Shown here: positions 53,519 to 63,003 of the stretch, piece by piece
Position numbering within the stretch: the stretch's first letter is position 1
Layout: every line of letters begins with the position of its first letter
DNA from: Chitinophaga japonensis
GTDB lineage: Bacteria; Bacteroidota; Bacteroidia; Chitinophagales; Chitinophagaceae
DNA: 64,000 nt
Assembly: GCF_007830125.1 (NCBI RefSeq)
Contig: NZ_VLLG01000002.1
Location: forward strand, 568,985-632,984
Direction of reading: 5' to 3'
The notes under the pieces: generated by a model
Told to the model about the DNA's origin: nothing
The model's database searches: none
Seen by the model: only the letters and a program-made list of their open reading frames with translations
Program-made: the position numbers and the translations under genes

Positions 53519-55351
53519 ATGACCAAATACATCCTGGCATCCTTATTATCCCTGGCCGCAGTGCAGGCGGGTCTTGCGCAAACCGCGCACTACACTACCG
53601 CCAACGCCCATGCGCATAATGACTACGAGCACGATATTCCTTTTTTCACTGCCTACTACAAGCATTTTGGCTCCGTGGAGGCGGACGTATTTGCCAGGAA
53701 CGGGCAACTGTACGTAGCCCATGAGGAAAAAGGGATAGACAGCGCACGCACGCTGGCAAAACTGTACCTGCAGCCCCTGCAGGCCATGCTCAAAAAGTAC
53801 AATGGCGATATTTTTGATAACGGCAGCTCCCTGCAATTGCTGATAGACTTCAAAACAGACAGCCTGGTGACCATGCAGACATTGCTGCGGCAATTGCAGC
53901 AGTTCCCGGATATTACCCGCTGTCCGCACATACAACTGGTCATCAGCGGCAGCCAGCCGGTGCCTGCGCAGTGGAAGGAGTACCCGGGCTATATACTGTT
54001 TGACGGTAAAAAAGATGGCGTTTACACCGCTGCGCAACAGCAGCGCATCCCGCTTTTCAGCTATAACTTTAAAGATTATACGCAATGGAACGGCAAGGGC
54101 GCTATCGTAGCCCCTGAAAAAGAACGCCTGCAGTCCCTCATAGACAGTGTGCATCACATGGGCAAAAAGATCCGCTTCTGGGGCGCGCCGGATAATGTGA
54201 ACACCTGGATCACATTGTCCGGCATGGGCGTGGACTACATCGGCACGGATCATCCCGAAGGGCTGGCCGCCTTCCTGGACAGCCGCCCCATGGCGGGATA
54301 CCGGGCTGCCGATCCTCACCAGGTGTACGCTGCCCGCTATGTCAATAACGATCGCCTGTCCAAGGTAAAGAACGTGATCCTCCTGATAGGCGACGGTATG
54401 GGCCTGACCCAGATCTACGCCGGCTATACCGCCAACCGGGGAAAGCTGAACCTCCTGCAGATGATCAATATCGGCTTTTCAAAAACCAGCTCTGCCGACA
54501 GCTACATTACCGATTCCGCCGCCGGCGCCACGGCGATGGCTACCGGGCAAAAGACCAACAACCGCTACATAGGCGTGGACGCTACCGGGGTAAAGCACCC
54601 GGCCATCCCGGACCTCATTCAGCGCTACGGCATGGAAAGTGCGCTGATCAGCGCGGGTGATATCACCGACGCCACGCCTGCCGCCTTTTACGGGCACCAG
54701 CCGGAAAGGTCCATGCAGGACGCCATTGCCCGTGACCTGCTGCAAAGCCCCGTGAGCATCCTGGTGGGCGGCGGCCTGCGTCATTTTGAGCAGCGCAACG
54801 ACAGCCTGGCTGCCCGCCTGCAGCAAAAGGGATACACCATCAGCCGCCGCTTTGCGGACCTGGACAATATGCATACCGCGAAATGGCTGCTGCTGGACGA
54901 CTCCGCCGTAGTGCCCGTGCTTAAAGGCCGCGGCGATTTCCTGGCCCGTTCCCTGCAAAAGACCATCCAGCACCTGCAGGACAATCAACACGGCTTCTTC
55001 ATCATGGCGGAGGGCGCCCAGATAGATGCCGGGGGCCATGCCAACAATGTGCCCTACAACGTAACCGAGATGCTGGATTTTGACAAAGCCATAGGGGCCG
55101 CCATGCAGTTTGCCGATACCAACGGGGAAACCCTGGTGATCGTTACTGCCGATCATGAAACCGGCGGCCTGAGCCTGCTGGGCGGCGATATCCGGGAAGG
55201 GTATGTAAACGGCCATTTCAGCACCAATGATCACACGGCGGTAATGGTGCCGGTGTTTGCCTATGGCCCGCATTCCCTTGACTTCAGGGGTGTTTATGAG
55301 AACACGGAGATATTTGAGAAGATCATGAAGATATTGTCGGAACGGAAATAA
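53519..55351 (+). CDS. Fusion of a GDPD-like phosphodiesterase and an alkaline phosphatase
   Basis: A 610-residue exported protein; the start at 53519 gives the signal MTKYILASLLSLAAVQAGLAQ, while the longer frame from 53441 begins in repeat A3. The N-terminal half (about 25-265) is a glycerophosphodiesterase/PLC-like TIM barrel: NAHAHNDYEHDIPFF, SVEADVFARNGQLYVAHEE and GVDYIGTDHPEG. The C-terminal half is a PhoA-type phosphatase with VILLIGDGMGLTQ, the serine nucleophile in ITDSAAGATAMATGQKT, AQIDAGGHANN and VTADHETGG. Cleaving a phosphodiester and then the monoester would free phosphate in the periplasm. It is linked to the SusCD/sigma/FecR locus. Confidence 0.9.
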   Translation: MTKYILASLLSLAAVQAGLAQTAHYTTANAHAHNDYEHDIPFFTAYYKHFGSVEADVFARNGQLYVAHEEKGIDSARTLAKLYLQPLQAMLKKYNGDIFDNGSSLQLLIDFKTDSLVTMQTLLRQLQQFPDITRCPHIQLVISGSQPVPAQWKEYPGYILFDGKKDGVYTAAQQQRIPLFSYNFKDYTQWNGKGAIVAPEKERLQSLIDSVHHMGKKIRFWGAPDNVNTWITLSGMGVDYIGTDHPEGLAAFLDSRPMAGYRAADPHQVYAARYVNNDRLSKVKNVILLIGDGMGLTQIYAGYTANRGKLNLLQMINIGFSKTSSADSYITDSAAGATAMATGQKTNNRYIGVDATGVKHPAIPDLIQRYGMESALISAGDITDATPAAFYGHQPERSMQDAIARDLLQSPVSILVGGGLRHFEQRNDSLAARLQQKGYTISRRFADLDNMHTAKWLLLDDSAVVPVLKGRGDFLARSLQKTIQHLQDNQHGFFIMAEGAQIDAGGHANNVPYNVTEMLDFDKAIGAAMQFADTNGETLVIVTADHETGGLSLLGGDIREGYVNGHFSTNDHTAVMVPVFAYGPHSLDFRGVYENTEIFEKIMKILSERK

Positions 55352-55496
55352 GGAAGCTAAAACAGACAAAAGAAAGGGGGATGGCCGCAGTATTATTGCA
55401 GCCGGAATAGCCATATTGCGATTGCTAAATCGAGCTTGAGAAGGGTTTACAACTTACCAGGGAGTGCCATTATTATTTACCCTTCAATAGGATCCC

Positions 55497-56489
55497 ATGA
55501 TGCAGTATCATGTCTCCGGCAAAATGCTGGCTGCAATTACTGTGCGCAATGACATTCCCTGGCAGTACCAACAGCATCAGCTTCCCTCTGCAACACATAC
55601 CGAATTTACCAGCGGGCCTTTTGGCGCTATCCTGAGCCAGGTGATCGCCAATGACGACTGGACGATACAACAGGTACAGTTTTTCATTACCCGCCCGGTG
55701 CGCCTGTACCCCGTGACCGGCGAGCCGCTGGGAGCGCTGCATTGCATGCTGACCGGCAGCGTGCCCTGTGTACTCAAAGGGTTCGGGAATGTGCTGCTAC
55801 AGGAAAAAGAGCTGTACTTTTTTTATGTGCCTGCGGGCACACGCAACCTGGCGGTTTTTTCCAAAGGCTACTACGACTCCTTTCACATCAGCTTTACACC
55901 CGGTTACCTTGCAGGCTTCACGCATAACGGCTCTCCCCTGAAGAACATATACCAGCAACTGCAACAGGGCCTGGCAACAGGTGGTTATGCCGGCAGTTGC
56001 GCATTAAGCCTGCAGGCCATGGAACAGGTGGAAAAGATCCGGCAGTGCCAGTTGCAGGGCAGCCGGCGAAAGCTCTATTACCAGGCCCGCATCAACGACC
56101 TGATGCTGCTGTATATGGCCGGGCTGGAAGATGCCGGGCGGGATATGGCCACTTCGGGGAAATACGAAAAAGAGATGCAGCAACTGGCCAGCTATGTTGC
56201 AGACAACCTGGAGAAACCGTTGACAGCCGCCCTGCTGGCCGGCAAAATGGGATTGCCTCTACAGGTAACAGAAAGGGAATTCCGGAAATTGTTCCAGCAA
56301 ACCATCCGGTCATACATACACGATCAGCGGATGAAGCGGGCCAAACTGCTGCTGGCAGCAGGCAAAATGCCGGTTACGGATGTAGCCTACACCGTGGGGT
56401 TTGCCGACGTAGCCTATTTCAGCAATGCATTCAAAAAACAGTTCGGGATCACGCCTACAGGGTATCAGCAGTTACACAAACACCGGTAA
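55497..56489 (+). CDS. AraC family transcriptional regulator
   Basis: A 330-residue regulator. The last about 100 residues are an AraC-type double helix-turn-helix: LEKPLTAALLAGKMGLPLQVTEREFRKLF and MPVTDVAYTVGFADVAYFSNAFKKQFGITPTGYQQ. The N-terminal domain has FGNVLLQEKELYFFYVPAGTRNL, a cupin-like sensor shared with the next regulator. It follows the phosphatase by 145 bp and may control it or neighbouring genes. Confidence 0.88.
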   Translation: MMQYHVSGKMLAAITVRNDIPWQYQQHQLPSATHTEFTSGPFGAILSQVIANDDWTIQQVQFFITRPVRLYPVTGEPLGALHCMLTGSVPCVLKGFGNVLLQEKELYFFYVPAGTRNLAVFSKGYYDSFHISFTPGYLAGFTHNGSPLKNIYQQLQQGLATGGYAGSCALSLQAMEQVEKIRQCQLQGSRRKLYYQARINDLMLLYMAGLEDAGRDMATSGKYEKEMQQLASYVADNLEKPLTAALLAGKMGLPLQVTEREFRKLFQQTIRSYIHDQRMKRAKLLLAAGKMPVTDVAYTVGFADVAYFSNAFKKQFGITPTGYQQLHKHR

Positions 56490-56732
56490 AAATTACAAGC
56501 CGGCGGATGGCAATATTACAAATGCATCATAATGGTTTTACGGATATTTGATCAGGCAAAAGGAAGTCATCTTCCACCCCGGTAGTTTCCCGTTCCATTG
56601 CTTCATTGTAAAAATTAAGCTGTCAACCTATGCAAAAGATATCCTTTCCCGGCAGCAGCCCCCTCAGGGTTGCCGCACAATAACCCCAGCAACCAAGGAG
56701 ATATAACTGGCAAAGAACAAGCGTTCCGACAC

Positions 56733-57674
56733 ATGGAAATTCTTCTCAAAGGTACCCGTACAGAGATCCCTTTGCGGCTGATCCCGTATGTTGCCAACTG
56801 GGCCACTGTAAGTTACCTGCAATACGATTTCGGCCACCTGCTCCTGCAACGGTTCCTGCACAAGTATTACCGCATCTGCATCTACCGTTTCATAGCAGAC
56901 CGCAGCGGCAGCCTGCGCCTGCAGTGTGAGCAGGGCACCATCCTGCTGCAACTGATCACGGAAGGCCCGATAAAAAATATCATACAGGGATATGGCCATG
57001 TACTGTTGCAATCCGGGCAGTACGCCTTCTGCTATTTCCCCGCCGGCACCCATGAGATACAACTGGACGCCGGGGAGTACGAATCCATGTATATCACACT
57101 GCATACCTCCCTGCTGGAGGAACTGGCCGAAAGCCTTGAAGACATGCGGGCCATACTCTCCTGCCTGCACACAGCCAGTAGCCAGGGCGCCTGCCTGACC
57201 CCGCTGGAAATGGACTACAGGATGCAGGACATCATCAGCGACATACGCCGTTGCCGGGAAACCGGCGGCAACCTGCTGGTGGAATTCAGCACCAGTATCC
57301 GCAACCTGCTGAACCTGTACAGGAAAGCGCTGCAGGCAGCCGACCAACTGAGAAAGCTGCAGGCATCCGTTTATACTGCCGCTGTGATCAGCATACAGGA
57401 GGAAGTAGCTAAAAACCCCAGCATACAGCAGCATACACTCGCTTACTTTGCCAGGAAGCATAACATGAGCCAGTCCACGTTAAAGCGTTACTTTAAAGCA
57501 GTATGCAAGAAAACCCTGCACCGTTACGTATGGGAAGAGTGCATGAAAAAGGCCGTATGGATGCGGTACAGCCAGCAGCTCAGCCTGGACGAGATCGCAG
57601 ATGAAGTAGGTTATGCAGACAAATCCGGCTTCCTCAAATCCTTTAAAAAGTATGCCGGCGGCAACGGCGACTGA
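56733..57674 (+). CDS. AraC-type regulator, paralogue of the previous gene
   Basis: A 313-residue protein from ATG 56733; the frame opens earlier with a TTG at 56670, which is less likely. The N-terminal domain mirrors the preceding regulator (YGHVLLQSGQYAFCYFPAGTHEI). The C-terminal domain has LAYFARKHNMSQSTLKRYFKAVCKKTLHRYV and LSLDEIADEVGYADKSGFLKSFKKYAGG. The tail is short after the second helix-turn-helix. It is an old tandem duplicate with a separate ligand or target. Confidence 0.83.
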   Translation: MEILLKGTRTEIPLRLIPYVANWATVSYLQYDFGHLLLQRFLHKYYRICIYRFIADRSGSLRLQCEQGTILLQLITEGPIKNIIQGYGHVLLQSGQYAFCYFPAGTHEIQLDAGEYESMYITLHTSLLEELAESLEDMRAILSCLHTASSQGACLTPLEMDYRMQDIISDIRRCRETGGNLLVEFSTSIRNLLNLYRKALQAADQLRKLQASVYTAAVISIQEEVAKNPSIQQHTLAYFARKHNMSQSTLKRYFKAVCKKTLHRYVWEECMKKAVWMRYSQQLSLDEIADEVGYADKSGFLKSFKKYAGGNGD

Positions 57675-57850
57675 GACAGGCTCCCTCCTCCCCGCTATTC
57701 ATAAATTTTCCGCGCCGGGTAGCCCAACCTGCCACTTAAAAGTGTCTTAACTACATGAAAAGGGACAACCATTACTTTATTGGAAAAAGGTCTTAAGGTA
57801 CCAAGGGGGGAACCTTATTGTGCTAACCGGACCCAACGCCTGTACCTGCA

Positions 57851-57877
57851 CCCGGGGAGCGATCCTCCCCGGGTTTT
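57851..57877 (+). terminator. Terminator-like hairpin in front of the third AraC gene
   Basis: CCCGGGGA and TCCCCGGG form an 8-bp GC-rich stem with a 7-base loop followed by TTTT. It ends only about 15 bp before the start codon at 57892, so it may end a leader transcript or the upstream unit. A TATTTTTG sequence (57880-57887) follows and could be a -7 element of a leaderless promoter. Confidence 0.55.
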
Positions 57878-57891
57878 AGTATTTTTGCCGC

Positions 57892-58704
57892 ATGATTGCG
57901 GTGCAAACATATGTTCCCGAAAAACTACACCCGTTCGTAAAATCATTCTGGCGCCTGGAGGTAAACGCCGCACCTGGCCAGCCATATGAAGAAGATATTA
58001 TACCGGACGGGCACCACGAGATCATCTTTCACCTGCAGGCCCGCAGTGGCAGCCGGAAAACCGAACATCAATACTGGGCGCCGGAGCCGGAGGCCTTCTT
58101 TGCGGGGCAAACCCTGCGCAGCTACTCCCTGCAACTGAGCCCTGGCGCCGTGTTGTACGGCATCCGGTTTTACCCGCATACGCTGGCGCTGCTGTTTGAC
58201 TTTCCGGCCACCACCATTACGGACCACCTGCTACCCCTGGCAGACATACCGGCTGCGGACCGGCTCCGTTCCTGCATTACGGAACATGCACCCAGTACTT
58301 TTTCCCGGCTGGAAAATATGCTGTATGCAAGGATCGCCGCGCTGCAGCCACCGGACAGCTTCCGTTATGTGCATGCTTCCGTAGCCGCCATCCTGCAGCA
58401 GAAAGGCCATGTAAAAGTGGATGCCCTGGTACGCGCCGCAGGCATCTCCGGCAGGCACCTGGACAATTCCTTCAAGAAGTTTGCCGGCATTACGCCCAAG
58501 ACCCTGTGCAACATCGTGAAGCTGAACCATTTCATTCACCATAAAAAACAGCACGCGTTCAAAAGCCTCACCGCCTGCACCTACGAAGCGGAGTTCTACG
58601 ACCAGTCCCACCTCATCAAGCTATTCAGGGCCTTTACCGGCAAATCTCCCGGCACATTCTTCAGTGACGCCCATTACATCAGCGGGCATTTTACCGCCAT
58701 GTAG
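57892..58704 (+). CDS. AraC family regulator with DUF6597-type N-terminal domain
   Basis: A 270-residue regulator. The N-terminal half (VPEKLHPFVKSFWRLEV, IIPDGHHEIIFHL, GIRFYPHTLALLFDFP) is the domain often called DUF6597. The C-terminal AraC domain has VKVDALVRAAGISGRHLDNSFKKFAGITPKTLCNIVKL and CTYEAEFYDQSHLIKLFRAFTGKSPGTFF. Such proteins control small stress or metabolite genes; it may regulate the next gene, 63 bp downstream. Confidence 0.88.
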   Translation: MIAVQTYVPEKLHPFVKSFWRLEVNAAPGQPYEEDIIPDGHHEIIFHLQARSGSRKTEHQYWAPEPEAFFAGQTLRSYSLQLSPGAVLYGIRFYPHTLALLFDFPATTITDHLLPLADIPAADRLRSCITEHAPSTFSRLENMLYARIAALQPPDSFRYVHASVAAILQQKGHVKVDALVRAAGISGRHLDNSFKKFAGITPKTLCNIVKLNHFIHHKKQHAFKSLTACTYEAEFYDQSHLIKLFRAFTGKSPGTFFSDAHYISGHFTAM

Positions 58705-58767
58705 CGCAGTTCATTTTTTTACAATTCCCGGGAGGAGCAGCCCCGTATGTTTGCAGGAAAAAAGCAG

Positions 58768-59457
58768 ATGAAAAGACTCACCTTCCTCTTAGTGCTGTTG
58801 TCCCATTCCCTGCTGGCGCAGCAGCACATTGCGCAGTTTGCCGTGTGGGAGCCCGGGGCCGGCGGCAGCCAGGCATTTGAAACAGGCTACCGGCAGCACC
58901 TGCTGTGGCACAAAGACAAACAGGACCCCTGGGCCTGGTATGGCTGGTTCATTATTTCCGGCCCCCGGTACGGCACCTTTGTGGATGCTACTTTTGACCA
59001 TGACTGGAGCGATTTTGACCATGCTGTAGATCCTGCCGGCGACCGGGCGGATAATGCGCTGCATGTACACCCGTTCGCTGAAGTAAAAACGGTGTTCAAA
59101 GCCGCCCGCATAAAGGAGCTGTGCATGACGGACAGCAGCAGCTTTACTGCAAAGTATTTACGGATGCTCACGCTGGAGGTATCAGATATTAACAACGGCA
59201 TCCGGCTGATCGCACAGTTACGTTCCAGGATGCAGCCGCTCCGGAACTTCGGGGTGTTCCAGGTGGTGGATGGCGGCGATATTAACCGGCTGATCCTGCT
59301 GCTGGGCTTTGATAACTTTGCCGCCTATGGCCGGAGCGAAGCGCTGCAGGCCACGCTGCTGCAACTGGAAGCCGCATCCAAGCTAAAGACCATCCATGCC
59401 ATCAGCTCCGAAACGCTGGCCTACCGGGCAGACATGAGCCTTATTCCCGGCCGCTGA
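58768..59457 (+). CDS. Secreted protein of unknown function
   Basis: A 229-residue exported protein; the start at 58768 gives the signal MKRLTFLLVLLSHSLLAQQ. An ATG at 58747 is less likely because the perfect -7 element TATGTTTG (58746-58753) overlaps it. The rest shows two similar-looking parts (GYRQHLLWHKDKQDPWAWYGWF and LRNFGVFQVVDGGDINRLILLLGF), which suggest a dimeric alpha-beta barrel-like fold. No catalytic motif or known family was recognised. Confidence 0.65.
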   Translation: MKRLTFLLVLLSHSLLAQQHIAQFAVWEPGAGGSQAFETGYRQHLLWHKDKQDPWAWYGWFIISGPRYGTFVDATFDHDWSDFDHAVDPAGDRADNALHVHPFAEVKTVFKAARIKELCMTDSSSFTAKYLRMLTLEVSDINNGIRLIAQLRSRMQPLRNFGVFQVVDGGDINRLILLLGFDNFAAYGRSEALQATLLQLEAASKLKTIHAISSETLAYRADMSLIPGR

Positions 59458-59460
59458 CCA

Positions 59461-60006
59461 TTATGCTGCATCCAGGTCCTTTACAATGCTGCTGATCTGG
59501 CCGATCCTGCCGGACCATACCCGGTACAGCGAAAATAGCTGTATGCCCAGGAAAAGCAGTACACCAGCCAGTATCCAGTATTTCGTGGCGCTCCAGGTGA
59601 TCTGGGCGAGGAAGAAGAGCAGCAGCCCGCTAATACCCAGCAGGCGGGATAGCAGCGACACCACGGAAAACTGCCGGACACGCTGCAGGTACAGCGTAAG
59701 GGACTGTTTCAGGTTGCCTGCTTTCACCGGGTTTTTGATCAGCAGGTAACCGGCAATGTTGTGCAGCAGCATCAGCGAAATGCACAGCACCAGCAGCGCG
59801 TTCAGGTAAAAGGGCTTTTCCCGGCCGTCAAAAAAGTCATAATACATCAGCAGGAAAGCCGCATATCCCAGGCTCTCCACCAGCAGTTGCCGCCGGATAG
59901 CTTTCAATGCGGGAGGGAATGATCTGCCGGCAGCGGGAATGTGCTGCATTGCTCCCGGCCGGCTGCCTGCCTGCTGCCAGGCGGATTTTAAAGCATCTTG
60001 TTCCAT
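59461..60006 (-). CDS. Membrane protein partner of the second ECF sigma factor
   Basis: A 181-residue protein with an N-terminal cytoplasmic part (MEQDALKSAWQQAGSRPG) and about four transmembrane helices in two hairpins (GYAAFLLMYYDFF, ALLVLCISLMLLHNIAGYLLI, LLGISGLLLFFLAQ, YWILAGVLLFLGIQLFSLY). It begins 4 bp after the sigma factor stop. Small membrane proteins in this position commonly act as anti-sigma factors in Bacteroidota; no ZAS zinc motif is present, so this is inference. Confidence 0.7.
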   Translation of the reverse strand: MEQDALKSAWQQAGSRPGAMQHIPAAGRSFPPALKAIRRQLLVESLGYAAFLLMYYDFFDGREKPFYLNALLVLCISLMLLHNIAGYLLIKNPVKAGNLKQSLTLYLQRVRQFSVVSLLSRLLGISGLLLFFLAQITWSATKYWILAGVLLFLGIQLFSLYRVWSGRIGQISSIVKDLDAA

Positions 60007-60010
60007 AACA

Positions 60011-60484
60011 TTATAATTTTAAAAGTGTTTTGATCCTGTTCCTGATCCGGTGCAGCTTCACGCCTACGTAATTTTCCGCGATACCGGTAATGGCGGCTAT
60101 CTCCTGGTAGCTGAGGTCTTCCAGGTAAAGGGCCATGAGGGCCCTGTCTGCATCGCTCAACTGCTTCAGTGCGGCAAAGAGTTGTTCCTGCAGCTCCTGC
60201 CGGGCATCTTCCGGGTCGGCCGCCTGTTCCGGCAGGCTGTCCCGGTAAATGACCGGGGGCGCTCTTTTGCGGAAAGCTGCCAGCGCCGTGTTCAGCGCAA
60301 TACGGTATATCCAGGACGAAACTTTTGCCTCCGCCCGGTAGGCTGGGTACGCCTTCCAGACCTGGTACACGATCTCCTGGAAAAGATCTTCCCGGTCTTC
60401 GCGGGTATCCCGGTACAGGCGGCATATTTTATATAACATAGGCTGGTGCTGCCGGATAATGGCCAGTAGTTGCTGATCGTCCAT
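60011..60484 (-). CDS. ECF RNA polymerase sigma factor
   Basis: A 157-residue sigma-70 factor from ATG 60484 (MDDQQLLAIIRQHQPMLYKI); upstream starts at 60505 and 60556 would add residues without homology. Region 2 is CRLYRDTREDREDLFQEIVYQVWKAYPAY; region 4 is LSDADRALMALYLEDLSYQEIAAITGIAENYVGVKLHRIRNRIKTLL. It is co-transcribed with the membrane protein after it. Confidence 0.9.
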   Translation of the reverse strand: MDDQQLLAIIRQHQPMLYKICRLYRDTREDREDLFQEIVYQVWKAYPAYRAEAKVSSWIYRIALNTALAAFRKRAPPVIYRDSLPEQAADPEDARQELQEQLFAALKQLSDADRALMALYLEDLSYQEIAAITGIAENYVGVKLHRIRNRIKTLLKL

Positions 60485-60634
60485 GCTTGCTGATTTTGTA
60501 TGCATCGGTGCTGTTATCCCATTAGTTGCAACAGGGGCCCGGAACTTACACCTCAAATGGTCTTTTTTTGTATCTTGCGACCACTATACTTCTCTGGATC
60601 TGCGTTATTTCACTGCCTTCTAAATACCTGAATC

Positions 60635-61843
60635 ATGTCTACCATCACTATGGCCTTGCCTACAACGGCCATTAAAAGTAAGCGTATTACATCTATTGAC
60701 CTCCTGCGGGGCATCGTTATCATCATTATGGCGCTGGACCATGTGCGGGATTATTTCCACGGGGATGCTTACCTGTATGATCCTACCGATCTTTCGCAGA
60801 CCAGCGTTTTCCTGTTCTTCACCCGCTGGATCACGCATTTCTGCGCGCCGGTGTTCGCCTTCCTGGCAGGCACTTCCGCATTCCTGAACGGGGTGAAGAA
60901 AAGCAAAAAGGAGCTGACCCTGTTCCTGCTCAGCAGGGGCGCCTGGCTGGTGCTCCTGGAGTTTTTCATTATTACGCTGGAATGGACCTTCAACCTCAGC
61001 TACGACGTATTCCTGGTACAGGTGATCTGGGCCCTGGGCGTAAGCATGATCGCCCTGGCCGGGCTGATCTGGCTGCCCCGCAACATCATCCTGCTGACGG
61101 CCATTTTGCTGATAGCGGGACATAACCTGCTGGATAACGTGCATGTGCCGGGAGCGGACGGCGCCGCCATTTTCTGGGCTTTCCTGCATGAGCAGCGCTT
61201 CTTCACCATTGGCGGCACCGGGCTGTTTGTAGGCTATCCCATCCTGCCCTGGATCGGCATTATGACGGCGGGCTACTGCTTTGGCAGCCTGTACGTACCC
61301 GGTTACGATCCTGCCAAAAGGCACAGCATACTGCTGTACCTGGGACTGGGCGCAGTGCTGCTGTTTGTGCTGCTGCGCTCTGTTAACGTATATGGCGATC
61401 CCGCGCCATGGGCCGTGCAGCGAAACCCGGTTTTCAGCCTGCTGTCCTTCCTGAACACCACCAAGTACCCGCCTTCCCTTTTATACACCCTGATGACACT
61501 GGGGCCATCCTTCCTTTTCCTGGCCTTTGCGGAAAGGCCGCTGAACGCGCTGACGGGAAAGCTGGTCACCATCGGCCGGGTGCCCATGTTCTTTTATATT
61601 GTGCACATTGCCTACATACACGGGCTGGCTGTTATTGCGGCCGTCCTGACCGGCTTCCGGCCTTCGGACATGGTGCTGGATACCTGGGTGACCGCCAGCC
61701 CGCAGCTACAGGGATATGGCTTTAGCCTGGACATCGTATATCTGTTGTGGATAGCCGTGGTGATCAGCCTGTATCCTTTATGCAAATGGTATGATACCTA
61801 CAAAAGGAACCACCGGGACAAGCAGTGGTTAAGTTACATTTAA
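60635..61843 (+). CDS. DUF1624 / heparan-alpha-glucosaminide N-acetyltransferase-like membrane protein
   Basis: A 402-residue protein with about ten transmembrane helices. The start RITSIDLLRGIVIIIMALDH and VRDYFH is the DUF1624/HGSNAT signature, where the Asp and His lie in the presumed acyl-transfer channel; FAPVFAFLAGTSAFL-like ITHFCAPVFAFLAGTSAF follows. Such proteins may move an acetyl group across the membrane onto a sugar. No partner gene is evident. Confidence 0.85.
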   Translation: MSTITMALPTTAIKSKRITSIDLLRGIVIIIMALDHVRDYFHGDAYLYDPTDLSQTSVFLFFTRWITHFCAPVFAFLAGTSAFLNGVKKSKKELTLFLLSRGAWLVLLEFFIITLEWTFNLSYDVFLVQVIWALGVSMIALAGLIWLPRNIILLTAILLIAGHNLLDNVHVPGADGAAIFWAFLHEQRFFTIGGTGLFVGYPILPWIGIMTAGYCFGSLYVPGYDPAKRHSILLYLGLGAVLLFVLLRSVNVYGDPAPWAVQRNPVFSLLSFLNTTKYPPSLLYTLMTLGPSFLFLAFAERPLNALTGKLVTIGRVPMFFYIVHIAYIHGLAVIAAVLTGFRPSDMVLDTWVTASPQLQGYGFSLDIVYLLWIAVVISLYPLCKWYDTYKRNHRDKQWLSYI

Positions 61844-61847
61844 CGGT

Positions 61848-62945
61848 TTACAGGAAAGAAAGCAGGTACCCGGACAGCGCGCCACCCAGCACAATGAACG
61901 CTGTATTCAGCCGCGGGAACAGCAGGATGGCGGCAAAGCCGGCCAGGGCTATCAGGGTGGTCCTCCAGTCGGTGATGGCCACCCGGCCCATTTCCACGCA
62001 AACAGCCAGTATAATGGCAATGGCAGCCATGTTCACCGTGTCCAGGAATACAGACAATATCTTTGACCGCCGCAGCCGGGGGATCAGCGGGTTGAGAAAA
62101 GCAACGAACAGGAAGGAGGGAAGGAAGATGCCGGTAGTAGCCGCTATCGCGCCCGGCCAGCCGGCAATCTGCCAGCCGATGAAGGTAGCCGATGAAAAAA
62201 CCGGGCCTGGCGTAAACTGCCCTACTGCAATGGCATCCACCAGTTGCTGTTTGGTCAGCAGCCCGGTACTTACCAGTTGGGCATCCAGGAAGGCAAACAG
62301 CACGTAGCCGCTGCCGTATAAGATAGCGCCGGTCTTCAGGAATATCCAGAACAGCTTCCAGCCGCTCACCAGCACCAGCGGCGTCACGCTGTTCAACGCC
62401 GACTTCCCCTGCCGGGCCACCTGCAACAGGATGCCCGCCAGCCCTGCTCCGAACAGTACGTAGATCTCGTTTACACCATACAGCACCAGCGCTGCCGCTA
62501 TCGCGCCTATTACCCCCAGCTCCACGGTTTTAAGGGCCCTCCTGCCCAGGGAGATCATCAGCGCCACGATCACAGCGATAATAGCCGGTTTGATGCCGTA
62601 GATGAACGGCGCTACCTCCGGCAACGCTCCGTACTGCTGGTAAGCCCATGCAAATGCGGCGGTAATAAGCACTGCCGGCAATATGAAGCAGGCGCCTGCT
62701 ACGATCAATCCTTTCCAGCCTGCCTGCTCATAGCCGCAATGCATGGTCATCTCCGTGGAATTGGGCCCCGGTATCAGGCTGGTAGCGCCCACCAGGTCCA
62801 GGAAATGTTCCTTTGACATCCACCCGCGCTTGCTGACCACTTCCGTTTCCATCATGGCAATATGCACGGCCGGGCCGCCAAAACCAATGCAGCCAAGTTT
62901 GAAAAACACCTTTGCCACTTCCTTTAATGACTGTTGATGCTCCAT
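61848..62945 (-). CDS. chrA: Chromate efflux transporter
   Basis: A 365-residue membrane protein of the CHR family with two homologous halves. The first has FFKLGCIGFGGPAVHIAMMETEVV and GATSLIPGPNSTEMTMHCGY; the second has WIFLKTGAILYGSGYVLFAFLDAQLV and AIAVGQFTPGPVFSSATFIGWQIAG. These match ChrA proteins that expel chromate. It converges on the DUF1624 gene with 4 bp between stops. Confidence 0.9.
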   Translation of the reverse strand: MEHQQSLKEVAKVFFKLGCIGFGGPAVHIAMMETEVVSKRGWMSKEHFLDLVGATSLIPGPNSTEMTMHCGYEQAGWKGLIVAGACFILPAVLITAAFAWAYQQYGALPEVAPFIYGIKPAIIAVIVALMISLGRRALKTVELGVIGAIAAALVLYGVNEIYVLFGAGLAGILLQVARQGKSALNSVTPLVLVSGWKLFWIFLKTGAILYGSGYVLFAFLDAQLVSTGLLTKQQLVDAIAVGQFTPGPVFSSATFIGWQIAGWPGAIAATTGIFLPSFLFVAFLNPLIPRLRRSKILSVFLDTVNMAAIAIILAVCVEMGRVAITDWRTTLIALAGFAAILLFPRLNTAFIVLGGALSGYLLSFL

Positions 62946-63003
62946 AGCAGCAAAGTAGGGAAAATGCTGAAAAGTTGTAACTTGACCGGAAAGTCATCGC
63001 AAC

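Noticed and set aside
57780..57989. 69-codon ORF around the third AraC start
   Set aside because: It overlaps the terminator hairpin and the AraC gene in another frame and has no homology signal.
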